DNA of 64,000 nucleotides from Pseudoxanthomonas sp. PXM03 (lineage in GTDB: Bacteria > Pseudomonadota > Gammaproteobacteria > Xanthomonadales > Xanthomonadaceae): contig NZ_JACVAU010000001.1 of the NCBI RefSeq assembly GCF_014852005.1, positions 186,001-250,000 on the forward strand, read 5' to 3'. Position 1 is the stretch's first letter, and every line of letters begins with the position of its first letter. Position numbers and translations under genes: made by a program. Of this stretch, positions 25,077-33,579 are shown piece after piece. Below the pieces are notes generated by a model, which saw only the letters and a program-made list of their open reading frames with translations, was not told the origin of the DNA and ran no database searches.

Positions 25077-25835
25077 ATGAAACGCACCCTGATCCTGCTC
25101 TACGGCGTGGCCTGCTACGCCGTGTTCTTCGCCACGTTCCTGTATGCCATCGGCTTCATCGGCAACCTCTGGGTGCCGAAGGGCATGGATTCCCCGCCCA
25201 CCGCGCCATTCGCCACCGCGCTGCTGATCGACCTCGGTCTGCTCGCCCTGTTCGCGGTGCAGCACAGCGTGATGGCGCGCCCCGCCTTCAAGCGGGCATG
25301 GACGCGGCTGATACCGGAATCGGCGGAACGCAGCACCTATACCCTGCTGTCGAGCGTCGCGCTGATCCTGCTGTTCTGGCTGTGGAGTCCACTGGGTGGC
25401 ACGGTCTGGAACGTGCAGCACCCCGCCGCGCGCACTGCCCTGTACACGCTCTTTGCGGCGGGCTGGGTGCTGCTGCTGTACACGACATTCCTGCTGAATC
25501 ACTTCGACCTCTTTGGCCTGCGCCAGGTCTGGCTGCAGTTCCGCGGACGGCCCTATACCCCGCTGCCATTCCGCACGCCGACCGTGTACCGCTGGGTACG
25601 CCATCCACTGTATGTGGCGTGGCTGCTGACCTTCTGGGCCACGCCGACCATGACCATGACGCACCTGCTGTTCGCGGTGATGACGACGGTCTACATCCTG
25701 CTCGCGATCCGCTGGGAGGAGCGCGATCTGGTCGCCGCACTGCCGGAGTACGCGGACTACCGCCGGCGCGTGCCGATGTTGGTGCCGGGAACGCGCCGCG
25801 CGGAGAAAGCCCCGAGCTCTAGGTCTCTGGCGTGA
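25077..25835 (+). CDS. mddA: MddA-like methyltransferase (methanethiol S-methyltransferase family)
   Basis: A 252-residue inner-membrane protein with about five or six TM helices. The N-terminus LILLYGVACYAVFFATFLYA followed by IGFIGNLWVPKGMDS is characteristic of MddA, which methylates methanethiol to dimethyl sulfide using S-adenosylmethionine. The C-terminal RWVRHPLYVAWLL and RWEERDLVAALPEYADYRRRVP match the isoprenylcysteine methyltransferase/NnrU-type SAM site. The ATG at 25077 follows CACGAGGCC. Another thiol or a different small substrate cannot be excluded. It is divergent from the hydrolase-LuxR gene and overlaps the convergent gene at its 3' end by 17 bp. Confidence 0.8.
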   Translation: MKRTLILLYGVACYAVFFATFLYAIGFIGNLWVPKGMDSPPTAPFATALLIDLGLLALFAVQHSVMARPAFKRAWTRLIPESAERSTYTLLSSVALILLFWLWSPLGGTVWNVQHPAARTALYTLFAAGWVLLLYTTFLLNHFDLFGLRQVWLQFRGRPYTPLPFRTPTVYRWVRHPLYVAWLLTFWATPTMTMTHLLFAVMTTVYILLAIRWEERDLVAALPEYADYRRRVPMLVPGTRRAEKAPSSRSLA

Positions 25836-26553
25836 TGGCTGCGTCCAGCGTGCCGCGTATCCGGACGTGCGCTTGCTGCAGCCGCAGAAGCTTCTGCTCG
25901 TCGGACGACTGCGCGAACAGCGCGATGCGTCGTTCGATGGCGTCCAGTAACCGTTGCCGTTGCAGCGGCGGCAGGTTGTCCGCTGCAAAGGCAACGGGAT
26001 CGCCGTGGAAGCCGCGCTGGTCGCACAGCTTCCGGTAGAGATTGACCGCGTACGGCGGGCATAGCAGGCACTCGGCGGCCAGCGTGGCCAGGCGCCGGCG
26101 CGTGAGACCGAGCTGGGGCGATCGCACGGCCAGCCACGCAAGCATCGCGAGCGTCACCGCCAGCCAGGCCAGCAGGCCACCGAGCAGCCAGGTCGGCGGC
26201 GCGCCCGTCAGCAACAGATACGGAACGGCCAGCAGCACGATCAGTCCGGCGACAACGCATCCCGCGCGGACCGGCCACAGCTGGCGCGCGAAGGCGCGCA
26301 GGTCGTCGGCCGTGTCAGCGACCGCGCCGTCCACCGGTGCGAGCCAGCTCGCGTGCAGCGTGGTGCGTACCGGTAGCAGCGGAGACGGAATCCAGAGGAA
26401 ACGGCCGCGCATCTCGGTGGCCGCCTCGACCGCGACGCGCCATGTCCGTCCCCCCGACACGACCACATCGTCGAAGTAGGCCAGACGGGCGGAATCCTGG
26501 ACGTAGAACGCCAGGATGCCCGCGACCAGCAGCCACTCGCTGCTGACACTCAC
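25819..26553 (-). CDS. Hypothetical membrane protein, second gene of the DUF2167 operon
   Basis: A 244-residue protein of unknown function. The GTG start overlaps the stop of the DUF2167 gene (GTGA), so translation is coupled. A short hydrophobic N-terminus (WLLVAGILAFYV) and two central TM helices (about 95-117 and 122-142) are visible. The C-terminal part is cytoplasmic and helical: CPPYAVNLYRKLCDQRGF then LQRQRLLDAIERRIALFAQ. The gene end overlaps the convergent methyltransferase gene. The pairing suggests a joint role with the DUF2167 protein at the membrane. Confidence 0.75.
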   Translation of the reverse strand: MSVSSEWLLVAGILAFYVQDSARLAYFDDVVVSGGRTWRVAVEAATEMRGRFLWIPSPLLPVRTTLHASWLAPVDGAVADTADDLRAFARQLWPVRAGCVVAGLIVLLAVPYLLLTGAPPTWLLGGLLAWLAVTLAMLAWLAVRSPQLGLTRRRLATLAAECLLCPPYAVNLYRKLCDQRGFHGDPVAFAADNLPPLQRQRLLDAIERRIALFAQSSDEQKLLRLQQAHVRIRGTLDAAITPET

Positions 26554-27422
26554 CGGACCGTCGTGTCCTTCTGCTTGCGTTTGAACAGGCCGCGCACCGC
26601 GGCGGCCGCGCCGAACAAGCCGATCAACAGCAGCTTCCACATCTTGACCAGCACGGCGCCGGCAGCGGCCAGCCAGCCCTTCTTCGACGCCACCACCGCC
26701 GCACCGCCGGTGATCAACGCCGCCAGGCCTACTTCCGCCACATGGTCGCCGGCGCGGAACTCGCTGTATTTCTCGCCTGCGGCGAAGCTGTAGCCCGGCA
26801 TCAGGCGCTTGAAGTCCGCGATGGCCGGCTGCAGCGTTTCCGGATCCGCCACCAGGATCACTTCCATCACGCCGCGTCGGCCCAGCACGCGGGTGTTGTA
26901 GTTGACGATCTTGTTCTTGCTGGTCTCGGTCTCGGCGAGAATGGCCCACTCCAGCGCCTTGAGCTGGTCGTCGTACTGCGGTTTGAACGACCAGCCGAGG
27001 ATGCGCATGGTCTCCCAGCCGCGCTGGCGCCGTTCTTCGTTGCCGTGCTCGGTCCCTTCGCGGACGCTCTCGAGTACGTCGTCGGCATTCACCTTTTCGT
27101 CGTCCTTGACGTAGCCCATTTCCCGGAACGAAAAGAAGCCGATCCACGACAGGTCATGCGGCGCCAGCGTGTAGGTGTCGTTGCCGTCCGGCGGGTTCTC
27201 CAGCAACTGGTTGAGTCGGCGCGTGCCGTCGACATCCAGGAATGCGTAGCCCTCGGGCACGTCGACCGTGGCCCGGGTGCCGATCTTTCCGATGGTCGGT
27301 CCGACCTGCCACGGCAGGTCCCCGATCGGATTCGGCGCGCTGTTTTCCTGTGCGCTGGCCGCGCCGGAAAACAGGAAAAGCATGAAGACCGCGGCAAGCA
27401 GCGCCGCGTAACGGATACGCAT
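26550..27422 (-). CDS. DUF2167 family membrane-anchored protein
   Basis: A 290-residue protein with a signal peptide (YAALLAAVFMLFLFSGAASA, cleavage near 24). A large periplasmic domain with DLPWQVGPTIGKIG, VPEGYAFLDVDGTRRLNQLL, RGWETMRILGWSFKPQYD and MPGYSFAAGEKYSEFRAGDH identifies DUF2167. A C-terminal helical anchor (about 225-275) ends in the basic GLFKRKQKD. Function is unknown; relatives are annotated as putative membrane-anchored proteins. The start at 27422 gives a clean signal peptide. It is the first gene of a two-gene operon. Confidence 0.88.
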   Translation of the reverse strand: MRIRYAALLAAVFMLFLFSGAASAQENSAPNPIGDLPWQVGPTIGKIGTRATVDVPEGYAFLDVDGTRRLNQLLENPPDGNDTYTLAPHDLSWIGFFSFREMGYVKDDEKVNADDVLESVREGTEHGNEERRQRGWETMRILGWSFKPQYDDQLKALEWAILAETETSKNKIVNYNTRVLGRRGVMEVILVADPETLQPAIADFKRLMPGYSFAAGEKYSEFRAGDHVAEVGLAALITGGAAVVASKKGWLAAAGAVLVKMWKLLLIGLFGAAAAVRGLFKRKQKDTTVR

Positions 27423-27685
27423 CGGTGGTTCCCTCCCCATTGGCATGCCGGACTCCCCAGCCGTGCCTCATCGGCAGGCCGCATCGCCGGCCGGCTGCAG
27501 CGATACGTTGGCGAGAGTAGCAGGCAGCAAGGGGGCCATGGCGGCCATCTTCATGTCAGATTTTCGGCGCGTATGACGCATGCCCGGTCACCGGCCCGCG
27601 GTCGATTCCTTGAAGAGGTTGCAGCCTGGGTTCGCAGTCGTGGAGGTTGTCGCCTGCTTTGCTGTCGCGCGTTCGCGTGCTGCGC
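27423..27685. other. Intergenic region before the DUF2167 operon
   Basis: About 260 bp that must hold the DUF2167 promoter and the end of the lipoprotein transcript. I see no clear dyad, promoter box or terminator in it. Confidence 0.3.
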
Positions 27686-28069
27686 TCAGTCTGTCCTGCG
27701 CAACCTGTGCTCTGCACGTTCGCAGACCACCAGCGCGCCGTCTTCGCTGACGGTGCCCGTGGCCTGCACGCGGTCGCCGGCCTTCAGCGCTTGCACGTCC
27801 TCCGGTGGCGGGGCCTTGCACAGGTTCCAGCGTGCGGGCAGGTGCACCTCCACCTCGCCATTCGCACCTGCGATCCTGACCACCGCGCTGCCGTCGTAGG
27901 TCCACGGCGTGGTGTCCACGCTGACGATGCTGCCGTCGACGGTGGCCTGCTGGCCGGCAGCGAGCGTGGAGCTGGTGGCAGGCGGCGTGGTGGTGCAGGC
28001 GGCCAGCACCATGACGGCAGACAGCGTAGCGAGACGGAGCGCGGAGAAGGCGTGGCGTGTCAGGGTCAT
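27686..28069 (-). CDS. Small lipoprotein, OB-fold-like
   Basis: A 127-residue predicted lipoprotein: signal sequence with lipobox LAAC (Cys at about 24) followed by TTTPPATSST. The mature part looks like a small beta-barrel (GQQATVDGSIVSVDTTPWTY, VVRIAGANGEVEVHLPARWN, LKAGDRVQATGTVSEDGALVV), as in OB-fold periplasmic proteins. Its ATG shares one base with the stop of the DUF2272 gene (TGATG), so the two are coupled. No recognised family name. Confidence 0.75.
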   Translation of the reverse strand: MTLTRHAFSALRLATLSAVMVLAACTTTPPATSSTLAAGQQATVDGSIVSVDTTPWTYDGSAVVRIAGANGEVEVHLPARWNLCKAPPPEDVQALKAGDRVQATGTVSEDGALVVCERAEHRLRRTD

Positions 28070-29094
28070 CAGGGCGTGTCCGTGTCGGTGGTCGGGGTCG
28101 CTTCCGCCGGGCACCTTGGCACACCCGACCCGACGACGCAGTGAATGCAGCAGTCCGCCTTCTCGGGTGATCCACTGCCGGGCGCATCCTGCACGGGCGG
28201 CAGCGCGCCTGGCAGCTTCGCCAGCTGCTCCGGCGACTTGAGCCGCAGGATCGCCGCCCAGTCCTGACGGTTCATGTTGCAGGCCGCTTCGTTATCGGGG
28301 GCGCACAGCGTGCCGTCGCCGATGCGCAGCGGCAGGCCGCCCCAGAATTCGCCGTTGCGGTTCAGCGGCAGCATCCGCATGGTCACGGCCTGCTGCACGT
28401 TGCCGCCGATCGCGTACGCGGTGTTGTCGTTGCCCGGGTTCACCGCCACCACGATGTCGCAATGCATGTCGAGCGAGCTGCCGCTGCGCAGCAACGGTAC
28501 CAGCCCTTCGTGGCCGAACAGGCGGCCGGACTGGCGCACGTAGCAGATCAGGTCGCCCACCACCGGTTTGGCCTTCGCCACGTCGATGACGTCGAAGGCG
28601 TTGGTCGATGGGCTCTGGAACGCCGCCTGCACATAGGTGAAGTGGCGGCTGGAGCCGCGGAAGCCCGGCACCCGGGCTTCGCGCATCACCCACGAGATGA
28701 AAGCGGCCGACCACGGCGTGTCCACCACGAAGCCGCGGCAGGCTTCGGCTTGCGGACCGGTGGCGGAGGCATACAGGCAGTCGGTCGCACCGCGGCGATG
28801 GCCGATGGCGCCGAGCAGGCCGCTGTCGCGCCAGTAGCGCGCGACGCGTTGCCAGGCGCGATCGTCGCCGATCGACAACAGCGACGACTCGGCTTCCATC
28901 ATCGGCGCGTTCGCCAGCCGGCCGTTGCGGTCGATGAAGGGGCGGTACCACATCAGGTGCTCACGGCAAGCGACCGCCGCGATGCGGGTGGCGACGTCGG
29001 ACGGCGTCTGTTGCGACAACTGCGGGCAGGCATCGGCCGCGAGCGCGGCACCGGAAGACAACAACAGGAACGGCAGCAACAACCATGCACGCAT
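28069..29094 (-). CDS. DUF2272 domain protein, secreted
   Basis: A 341-residue exported protein (signal WLLLPFLLLSSGAALA, cleavage near 19). The DUF2272 domain covers about 25-240, with EHLMWYRPFIDRNGRL, DTPWSAAFISWVMREARVPG, VGDLICYVRQSGRLFGHEG and HCDIVVAVNPGNDNTAYAIGGN. The fold resembles CHAP/NlpC-type peptidases, but Ala-Ala stands where a catalytic Cys would be expected in WSAAFISWV. The C-terminus is Pro- and Cys-rich (KADCCIHCVVG). The start is ATG 29094 or, two codons earlier, 29100. It is coupled to the lipoprotein downstream. Confidence 0.78.
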   Translation of the reverse strand: MRAWLLLPFLLLSSGAALAADACPQLSQQTPSDVATRIAAVACREHLMWYRPFIDRNGRLANAPMMEAESSLLSIGDDRAWQRVARYWRDSGLLGAIGHRRGATDCLYASATGPQAEACRGFVVDTPWSAAFISWVMREARVPGFRGSSRHFTYVQAAFQSPSTNAFDVIDVAKAKPVVGDLICYVRQSGRLFGHEGLVPLLRSGSSLDMHCDIVVAVNPGNDNTAYAIGGNVQQAVTMRMLPLNRNGEFWGGLPLRIGDGTLCAPDNEAACNMNRQDWAAILRLKSPEQLAKLPGALPPVQDAPGSGSPEKADCCIHCVVGSGVPRCPAEATPTTDTDTP

Positions 29095-29286
29095 CAGCAC
29101 ATCCTTCGGGGTCCGTGATCCTCTTACGCATCATGCCGCATTCGCAGGACACGCTGCCGTCACGCGGACTGAAGGTATGGAAATGGTCAGCGGACCGCTT
29201 CCATCGATGATGCGGATGGCGCGCCGCCTTGACCTCAATCGCGCTTGAGGTCGCACAGTGGCCGCCTGCCGATCAAGGAGTCCGCC

Positions 29287-30126
29287 ATGGCCACTGCCCT
29301 TACCGACATCGCGCTGTACCTGCACCGCCTGGGTCATGACCGGGCGCCGCCGCCCACGCTGGAAACCCTGAGCGCACTGCAGCAGCGGCATACCGCCACG
29401 TTCCCGTTCGAAACCCTGTCCACCCTGTTGCACCTGCCCGTGCCGCTCGACCTGCCGGCCATCCAGCACAAGCTGCTGCACGAAGGCCGCGGCGGCTACT
29501 GCTACGAACTCAACCGCGTTTTCCTGGCGTTGCTGCAACACCTGGGGTTCGATGCACGCGGCCTGACGGCGCGCGTGGTGATGGGTGGGCCGGAGGACGA
29601 ACTGACCGCGCGCACCCATCTGCTGGTGCTGGTCACCGTGGACGGCCAGCGCCATATCGCCGATGTCGGCTTCGGCGGCATGGTGCCCACCGCACCGCTG
29701 CGGCTGGACACCGAGGACGTGCAAACCACGCCGCACGAGCCGTACCGCATCACCCGGCACGACGGTCTGCATACCCTGCGCGCGCTGGTGGCCGACGAGT
29801 GGCGGGCGATGTACGTGTTCGACCTGCAACCCCAGGCCGAGATCGACTATATCGTCGGCAACTGGTACGTCAGCACGCATCCGGACTCGCCGTTCCTGGG
29901 CCAGCTGCGTGCCGCACGCACCGGGCCGGGCTGGCGCAGGACGCTCAACAACGGCAGCTTCGCGCTCCATCGCCTCGGCCATGCGAGCGAACGGCGCAGC
30001 CTGCCGGATGCCGATGCCGTCATCGCGGCGCTGCAGGATGAAATCGGCATCCGCGTGCCGGACCATCCCGGCCTGCATGCCGCCATCGATGCGCGACTGC
30101 GGGCGGAGTCCAGCGGCGCGCCCTGA
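29287..30126 (+). CDS. Arylamine N-acetyltransferase
   Basis: Transfers acetyl from acetyl-CoA to arylamines or related acceptors in the cytoplasm. The 279 residues have the family length, and the Cys-His-Asp triad is visible: Cys in EGRGGYCYELN (about 72), His in ARTHLLVLV (about 109), Asp in IADVGFGG (about 124). The ATG at 29287 follows AAGGAGTCCGCC; the frame is open 14 codons further up but without a better start. It is monocistronic or read with the deacetylase gene 66 nt downstream. Confidence 0.93.
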   Translation: MATALTDIALYLHRLGHDRAPPPTLETLSALQQRHTATFPFETLSTLLHLPVPLDLPAIQHKLLHEGRGGYCYELNRVFLALLQHLGFDARGLTARVVMGGPEDELTARTHLLVLVTVDGQRHIADVGFGGMVPTAPLRLDTEDVQTTPHEPYRITRHDGLHTLRALVADEWRAMYVFDLQPQAEIDYIVGNWYVSTHPDSPFLGQLRAARTGPGWRRTLNNGSFALHRLGHASERRSLPDADAVIAALQDEIGIRVPDHPGLHAAIDARLRAESSGAP

Positions 30127-30192
30127 GCCGTCTGGCGGCAGGGCCGTGGCGGACGGTAAGCTCGCCGCTCCGTCGGCTGCCCTGGATCGCGC

Positions 30193-31161
30193 GTGCCCTT
30201 CCTCCTGCGTGTACTGCTGTTGTCGGCGCTTGCGTTGAGCGCGCATGCCGCCGAACCTGATCGCCGCATCGCCATCACCATCGACGACCTGCCGTGGCAG
30301 CGCATGGGCAAGACGCCGGAAGCCGAATTGCCGGCACGGCACGCGCAGTTGATGGCGCAGCTGGAGCAGGCCGGCGTGCCGGCGGTGGGGTTCGTCAACG
30401 AAGGCAAGCTGGAGATCGATGGTCAGGTGCAGCCCGCGCGCGTGGCGATGCTGCGCGACTGGCTGGAGGCGGGCTTCGAACTGGGCAACCACACCCATGG
30501 CCACCTCGACCTGCATGCGGTCGGCCTGCCTGCGTTCCAGCGGGACGTCCTGGACGGCGAGCGCGTGCTGCGTCCGCTGCTGGCGGAACGCGGACAGGTG
30601 CCGCGCTGGTTCCGGCATCCCTATCTGCGCGCGGGGCGCACGCCGGAAGACCGTGCCACGCTGTCGGCGTTCCTCGGCGAACACGGCTACCGCATCGCGC
30701 CGGTGACGGTGGACAACGGCGAATGGGTCTGGGCATTCGCCTATGCCAACGTGCTGGACGGCCAGCCGGATACGCCGGAGCGCGCCGCCACGCTGGAGCG
30801 CCTGCGGCGTGGCTACATCCCCTACATGCTCAACAAGGTCGATTACTACGAGCGGCAATCGCAGGCGCTGCTGGGCCATGCACTGCCGCAGGTGTGGCTG
30901 CTGCATGCCAACGAGCTCAACGCGGTGGCCTACGCCGAGCTCGTGGCCGGCGTGCAGCGGCGCGGCTACCGGGTGGTGACGCTGGAAGAAGCGCTGCGCG
31001 ACCCCGCGTATGCCCGCGGCGAGGACGGCTACAACGGCCGCTTCGGTCCCAGCTGGCTGCACCGCTGGGCGATGGCCGAGAAGAAGCCCAAGGACTTCTA
31101 TGCCGGCGAGCCGGTGGTGCCGGGCTGGGTGCTGGCGCTGGCAGGCGTGGCATCGGAATAG
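30193..31161 (+). CDS. Exported polysaccharide deacetylase (NodB family)
   Basis: A 322-residue protein with a GTG start and a signal peptide (LLRVLLLSALALSAHAA, cleavage near 20). NodB homology motifs are ITIDDLPW (motif 1, metal Asp) and GNHTHGHLDLH (motif 2, HxxxH), then RWFRHPYLRAG (motif 3) and WLLHANELNA near the C-terminus. It should remove N- or O-acetyl groups from a glycan in the periplasm or cell wall. The exact polymer cannot be told. Confidence 0.88.
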   Translation: MPFLLRVLLLSALALSAHAAEPDRRIAITIDDLPWQRMGKTPEAELPARHAQLMAQLEQAGVPAVGFVNEGKLEIDGQVQPARVAMLRDWLEAGFELGNHTHGHLDLHAVGLPAFQRDVLDGERVLRPLLAERGQVPRWFRHPYLRAGRTPEDRATLSAFLGEHGYRIAPVTVDNGEWVWAFAYANVLDGQPDTPERAATLERLRRGYIPYMLNKVDYYERQSQALLGHALPQVWLLHANELNAVAYAELVAGVQRRGYRVVTLEEALRDPAYARGEDGYNGRFGPSWLHRWAMAEKKPKDFYAGEPVVPGWVLALAGVASE

Positions 31162-31262
31162 CTGGCCCACGGCGCCGGGTTTCCGCGTTGGTCCCGATGG
31201 ACCAGGGTGGACCGGAGCGCAGGCCAGGCAGGGCGGAACTTCACTTTGCCGGGAACACGCGC

Positions 31263-31514
31263 ATGCAGAAGAAGGTGGACCTGTCGAACCGCCGGGGGCA
31301 TCTGGTGGAAGTGGTGATCGAGCGGCCCGACGACCGCCAGCCGTGGTCGCTCGCGGTGCGCGTGCGCGCCGCGCAGGGCGGTGCGTGGAGCGATGCCTGG
31401 GTGGACGGTAGCCGCAGCTACTTCACCTGTCATGACGCGCTGGCGGCGGGGAAGGCGCAGGCAGCGCGCATGATCGACGGCGATGCGCCGGTCAGTCCTC
31501 GCGACGCAGGGTAG
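31263..31514 (+). CDS. Small hypothetical protein
   Basis: An 83-residue soluble protein of unknown function, starting KKVDLSNRRGHLVEVVIERP and containing SYFTCHDALAAGKAQAARMI. Its 3' end overlaps the end of the convergent response-regulator gene by 23 bp. No good ribosome site is visible. Coding bias is normal for the genome. Real but unassigned is the likely status. Confidence 0.55.
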   Translation: MQKKVDLSNRRGHLVEVVIERPDDRQPWSLAVRVRAAQGGAWSDAWVDGSRSYFTCHDALAAGKAQAARMIDGDAPVSPRDAG

Positions 31515-32271
31515 CCAGTTTCAGGAAGGCGTCGTGCTGGTAGCGGCTCATGCGCAACTGCTGGCCGGTGTCCATGGTGACGACGTGGTACCCGTTGAAC
31601 CACGGATGGATGTCCTTCACCCGGCGGATGTTGATGATGGCCGAGCGATGCACGCGGGCGAAGCGGCGCGGGTCCAGTCGCGCGGCCAGCGCGGCCATGG
31701 TCTCGCGGAGTTCGTGCACGCGGTCGGCCAGGTGCAGGCGCACGATGTTGCCGCTGGCCTTGATCCAGACGATGTCGTCCACGTCGACCAGCACCACGCG
31801 CTCGTCCTCGCGCACGGGCACCCGCTCCAGGTAGGCATCGCGCTGCTGCAGCGACGCCAGCGCCTGCATGATGCGCGCGGTGGCGTCGGCATCGGCGCCG
31901 CGCGCGGTGGCCAGCCGCTGCTTCGCGCGGCGCAGCGTGTCGGTGAAGCGGTCGCGGCTGAACGGCTTCACCAGGTAATCCACCGCATTCGCCTCGAAGG
32001 CGCGCACCGCGAACTGCTCGTACGCCGTCACGAACACCGTCGCCGGCATCCGCGCCGCACCGATGGTGGCGACCACATCCAGGCCGGTGATCGCCGGCAT
32101 CTGGATGTCAAGGAACACCAGGTCCGGCGACAGGTCGCGGATCGCCGCCACTGCGGAAACACCGTCCCCGCATTCGCCCGCCACCTCGATGTCCGGGTCT
32201 TCGCGCAGCAGCCGTACCACCGCGTGCCGCGCGATGGGTTCGTCGTCGATCACCACGGCGGTCAGGCTCAT
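31492..32271 (-). CDS. LytTR-family response regulator
   Basis: A 259-residue regulator. Receiver domain: VVIDDEPIARHAV, phospho-acceptor in LVFLDIQMP (about 55), Lys in VDYLVKPFSRDRF. The LytTR DNA-binding domain is at about 160-255: VVLVDVDDIVWIKASGN, RFARVHRSAIINIRRVKDI, GQQLRMSRYQH. The ATG overlaps the stop of the sensor kinase gene (ATGA), so kinase and regulator are one coupled operon. Targets are probably preceded by direct repeats; one candidate lies upstream of the operon itself. Confidence 0.94.
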   Translation of the reverse strand: MSLTAVVIDDEPIARHAVVRLLREDPDIEVAGECGDGVSAVAAIRDLSPDLVFLDIQMPAITGLDVVATIGAARMPATVFVTAYEQFAVRAFEANAVDYLVKPFSRDRFTDTLRRAKQRLATARGADADATARIMQALASLQQRDAYLERVPVREDERVVLVDVDDIVWIKASGNIVRLHLADRVHELRETMAALAARLDPRRFARVHRSAIINIRRVKDIHPWFNGYHVVTMDTGQQLRMSRYQHDAFLKLATLRRED

Positions 32272-33374
32272 GCGGGCACGTGCTCCGGCAACGGATCCTC
32301 GTCCATCTCGTGGAAGGGGACGCGCAGGCGGCAGGCCACGCCGCGCGGCACGATCAGGTCCAGGCGCAGGCTGGCGGCATCGCCGTAGAGTTCGCGCATG
32401 CGCAGCCGCGTGTTGGACAGGCCGATGCCGTGGCCGCCGGCATGGCCGCCTTCGTCCAGCGTGCTGTTGTAGTTGCGCACGTCGATGCACAGCGCGTCGC
32501 CCTCGCGCCGGCAGTCGATCTCGACGCAGTCGTCGCCGACGTGCTGGCCAATGCCGTAGCGGATCGCGTTCTCCACGATCGGCTGCAGCACCAGGCTGGG
32601 GACGGCCGCATCCAGTACGTCGGGCGCGACATGGATGCGCGTGGTCAGGCGGTCCTTGAAGCGTCGCCGCTGGATACCGAGATACAGCTCAAGCAGTTCC
32701 AGTTCGCGCCGCAGCGGGATTTCCTGGCCGTCGTAGTCTTCCAGGAATGCGCGCAGCAGTTCGCTCAGCCGCAGCAGCATGTCTTCCGCCGACAGTGTGT
32801 CCTCGTCGAGCAGGGTGATGATGGCGTGCAGCGTATTGAAGAGGAAGTGCGGTTGCAGCTGGGTCTTCAGCACCTGCAGCCGCGACTGCGCCAGCTCGGT
32901 GGCCAGACGCGTGGCCTCGATCTCGCGCCGCGACTTCTCGGCCTGGAAATGCAGCAGCTGCTGCACGGCCAGCAGGGTCCAGTAGGCGAGCAGGCCGATC
33001 GCGTAGTGCTTGCTGATGAACTGTATGAGTTGCGTGCCGAAACTGCTGGGTTCGAACAGCGTCGATACCAGGGCGCCGATGACCACCGCCAGCAGGGTCA
33101 CGGCCAGGCTGTAGCCCACGTGCCGCGCCAGCGCGCTCAGTCGTGGCGGGAACGGAATGGGATGGCGTTCGCCCAGGCGGAACACCAGCGGCGCGAGTCC
33201 CGCCCAGGTCAGCCACTGGATCGACCACCAGCGCAGGTAGTCGCCGGGTGACCACAGGTGGCCGTTGACGGCGTCGTTGACGCAGCCCTGCGCAGCGAAC
33301 ACGAAGACCACGACCGCCCAGAGACCCAGGTAGCGGGACAGTCGCACCTCCATGCTGCCGAGTCGGATCTTCAT
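32268..33374 (-). CDS. LytS/YehU-type sensor histidine kinase
   Basis: A 368-residue membrane kinase of the His_kinase family. About four TM helices fill residues 10-170. The phosphorylated His is in LKTQLQPHFLFNTLHAI (about 190), and the ATPase part has LVLQPIVENAIRYGIG and GHGIGLSNTRLRMRELYG. There is no separate sensor domain, so the membrane part probably senses. The ATG at 33374 is preferred to the longer open frame, whose extra 57 residues are unlike the family. It forms a two-gene operon with the LytTR regulator. Confidence 0.93.
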   Translation of the reverse strand: MKIRLGSMEVRLSRYLGLWAVVVFVFAAQGCVNDAVNGHLWSPGDYLRWWSIQWLTWAGLAPLVFRLGERHPIPFPPRLSALARHVGYSLAVTLLAVVIGALVSTLFEPSSFGTQLIQFISKHYAIGLLAYWTLLAVQQLLHFQAEKSRREIEATRLATELAQSRLQVLKTQLQPHFLFNTLHAIITLLDEDTLSAEDMLLRLSELLRAFLEDYDGQEIPLRRELELLELYLGIQRRRFKDRLTTRIHVAPDVLDAAVPSLVLQPIVENAIRYGIGQHVGDDCVEIDCRREGDALCIDVRNYNSTLDEGGHAGGHGIGLSNTRLRMRELYGDAASLRLDLIVPRGVACRLRVPFHEMDEDPLPEHVPA

Positions 33375-33412
33375 GCACGTGTTCCCGGAAGGTGCGGGCA
33401 TCGTAGGCCCCG

Positions 33413-33476
33413 CCGTGACGGCCGGGAAGGCGCGAATGTCACGGACTACGATTCGCCCCGCCGGCACGACGATTCG
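33413..33476. promoter_or_regulatory. Repeats upstream of the LytS/LytTR operon
   Basis: Two ACGATTCG copies, 33448-33455 and 33469-33476, lie in direct orientation 21 bp apart, the layout used by LytTR proteins. A 7-bp inverted pair CCGTGAC (33413-33419)/GTCACGG (33438-33444) lies beside them. The site is between the kinase gene and a divergent secreted-protein gene, so it could control both. Confidence 0.45.
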
Positions 33477-33579
33477 TCCCGGATCCGTTGCCGCGCTGGC
33501 CGACGCGGCGCGTGATGGCGTGGCCCCGGCGCGCGAGCCCCGCATGTCCGGTGGCGCCCATCCCCTCGGAGATCACGCC

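Noticed and set aside
25819-27147. 442-residue open frame joining the two DUF2167-operon genes
   Set aside because: The first half is in the wrong frame for the DUF2167 gene. The real second gene starts at the GTG overlapping the DUF2167 stop.
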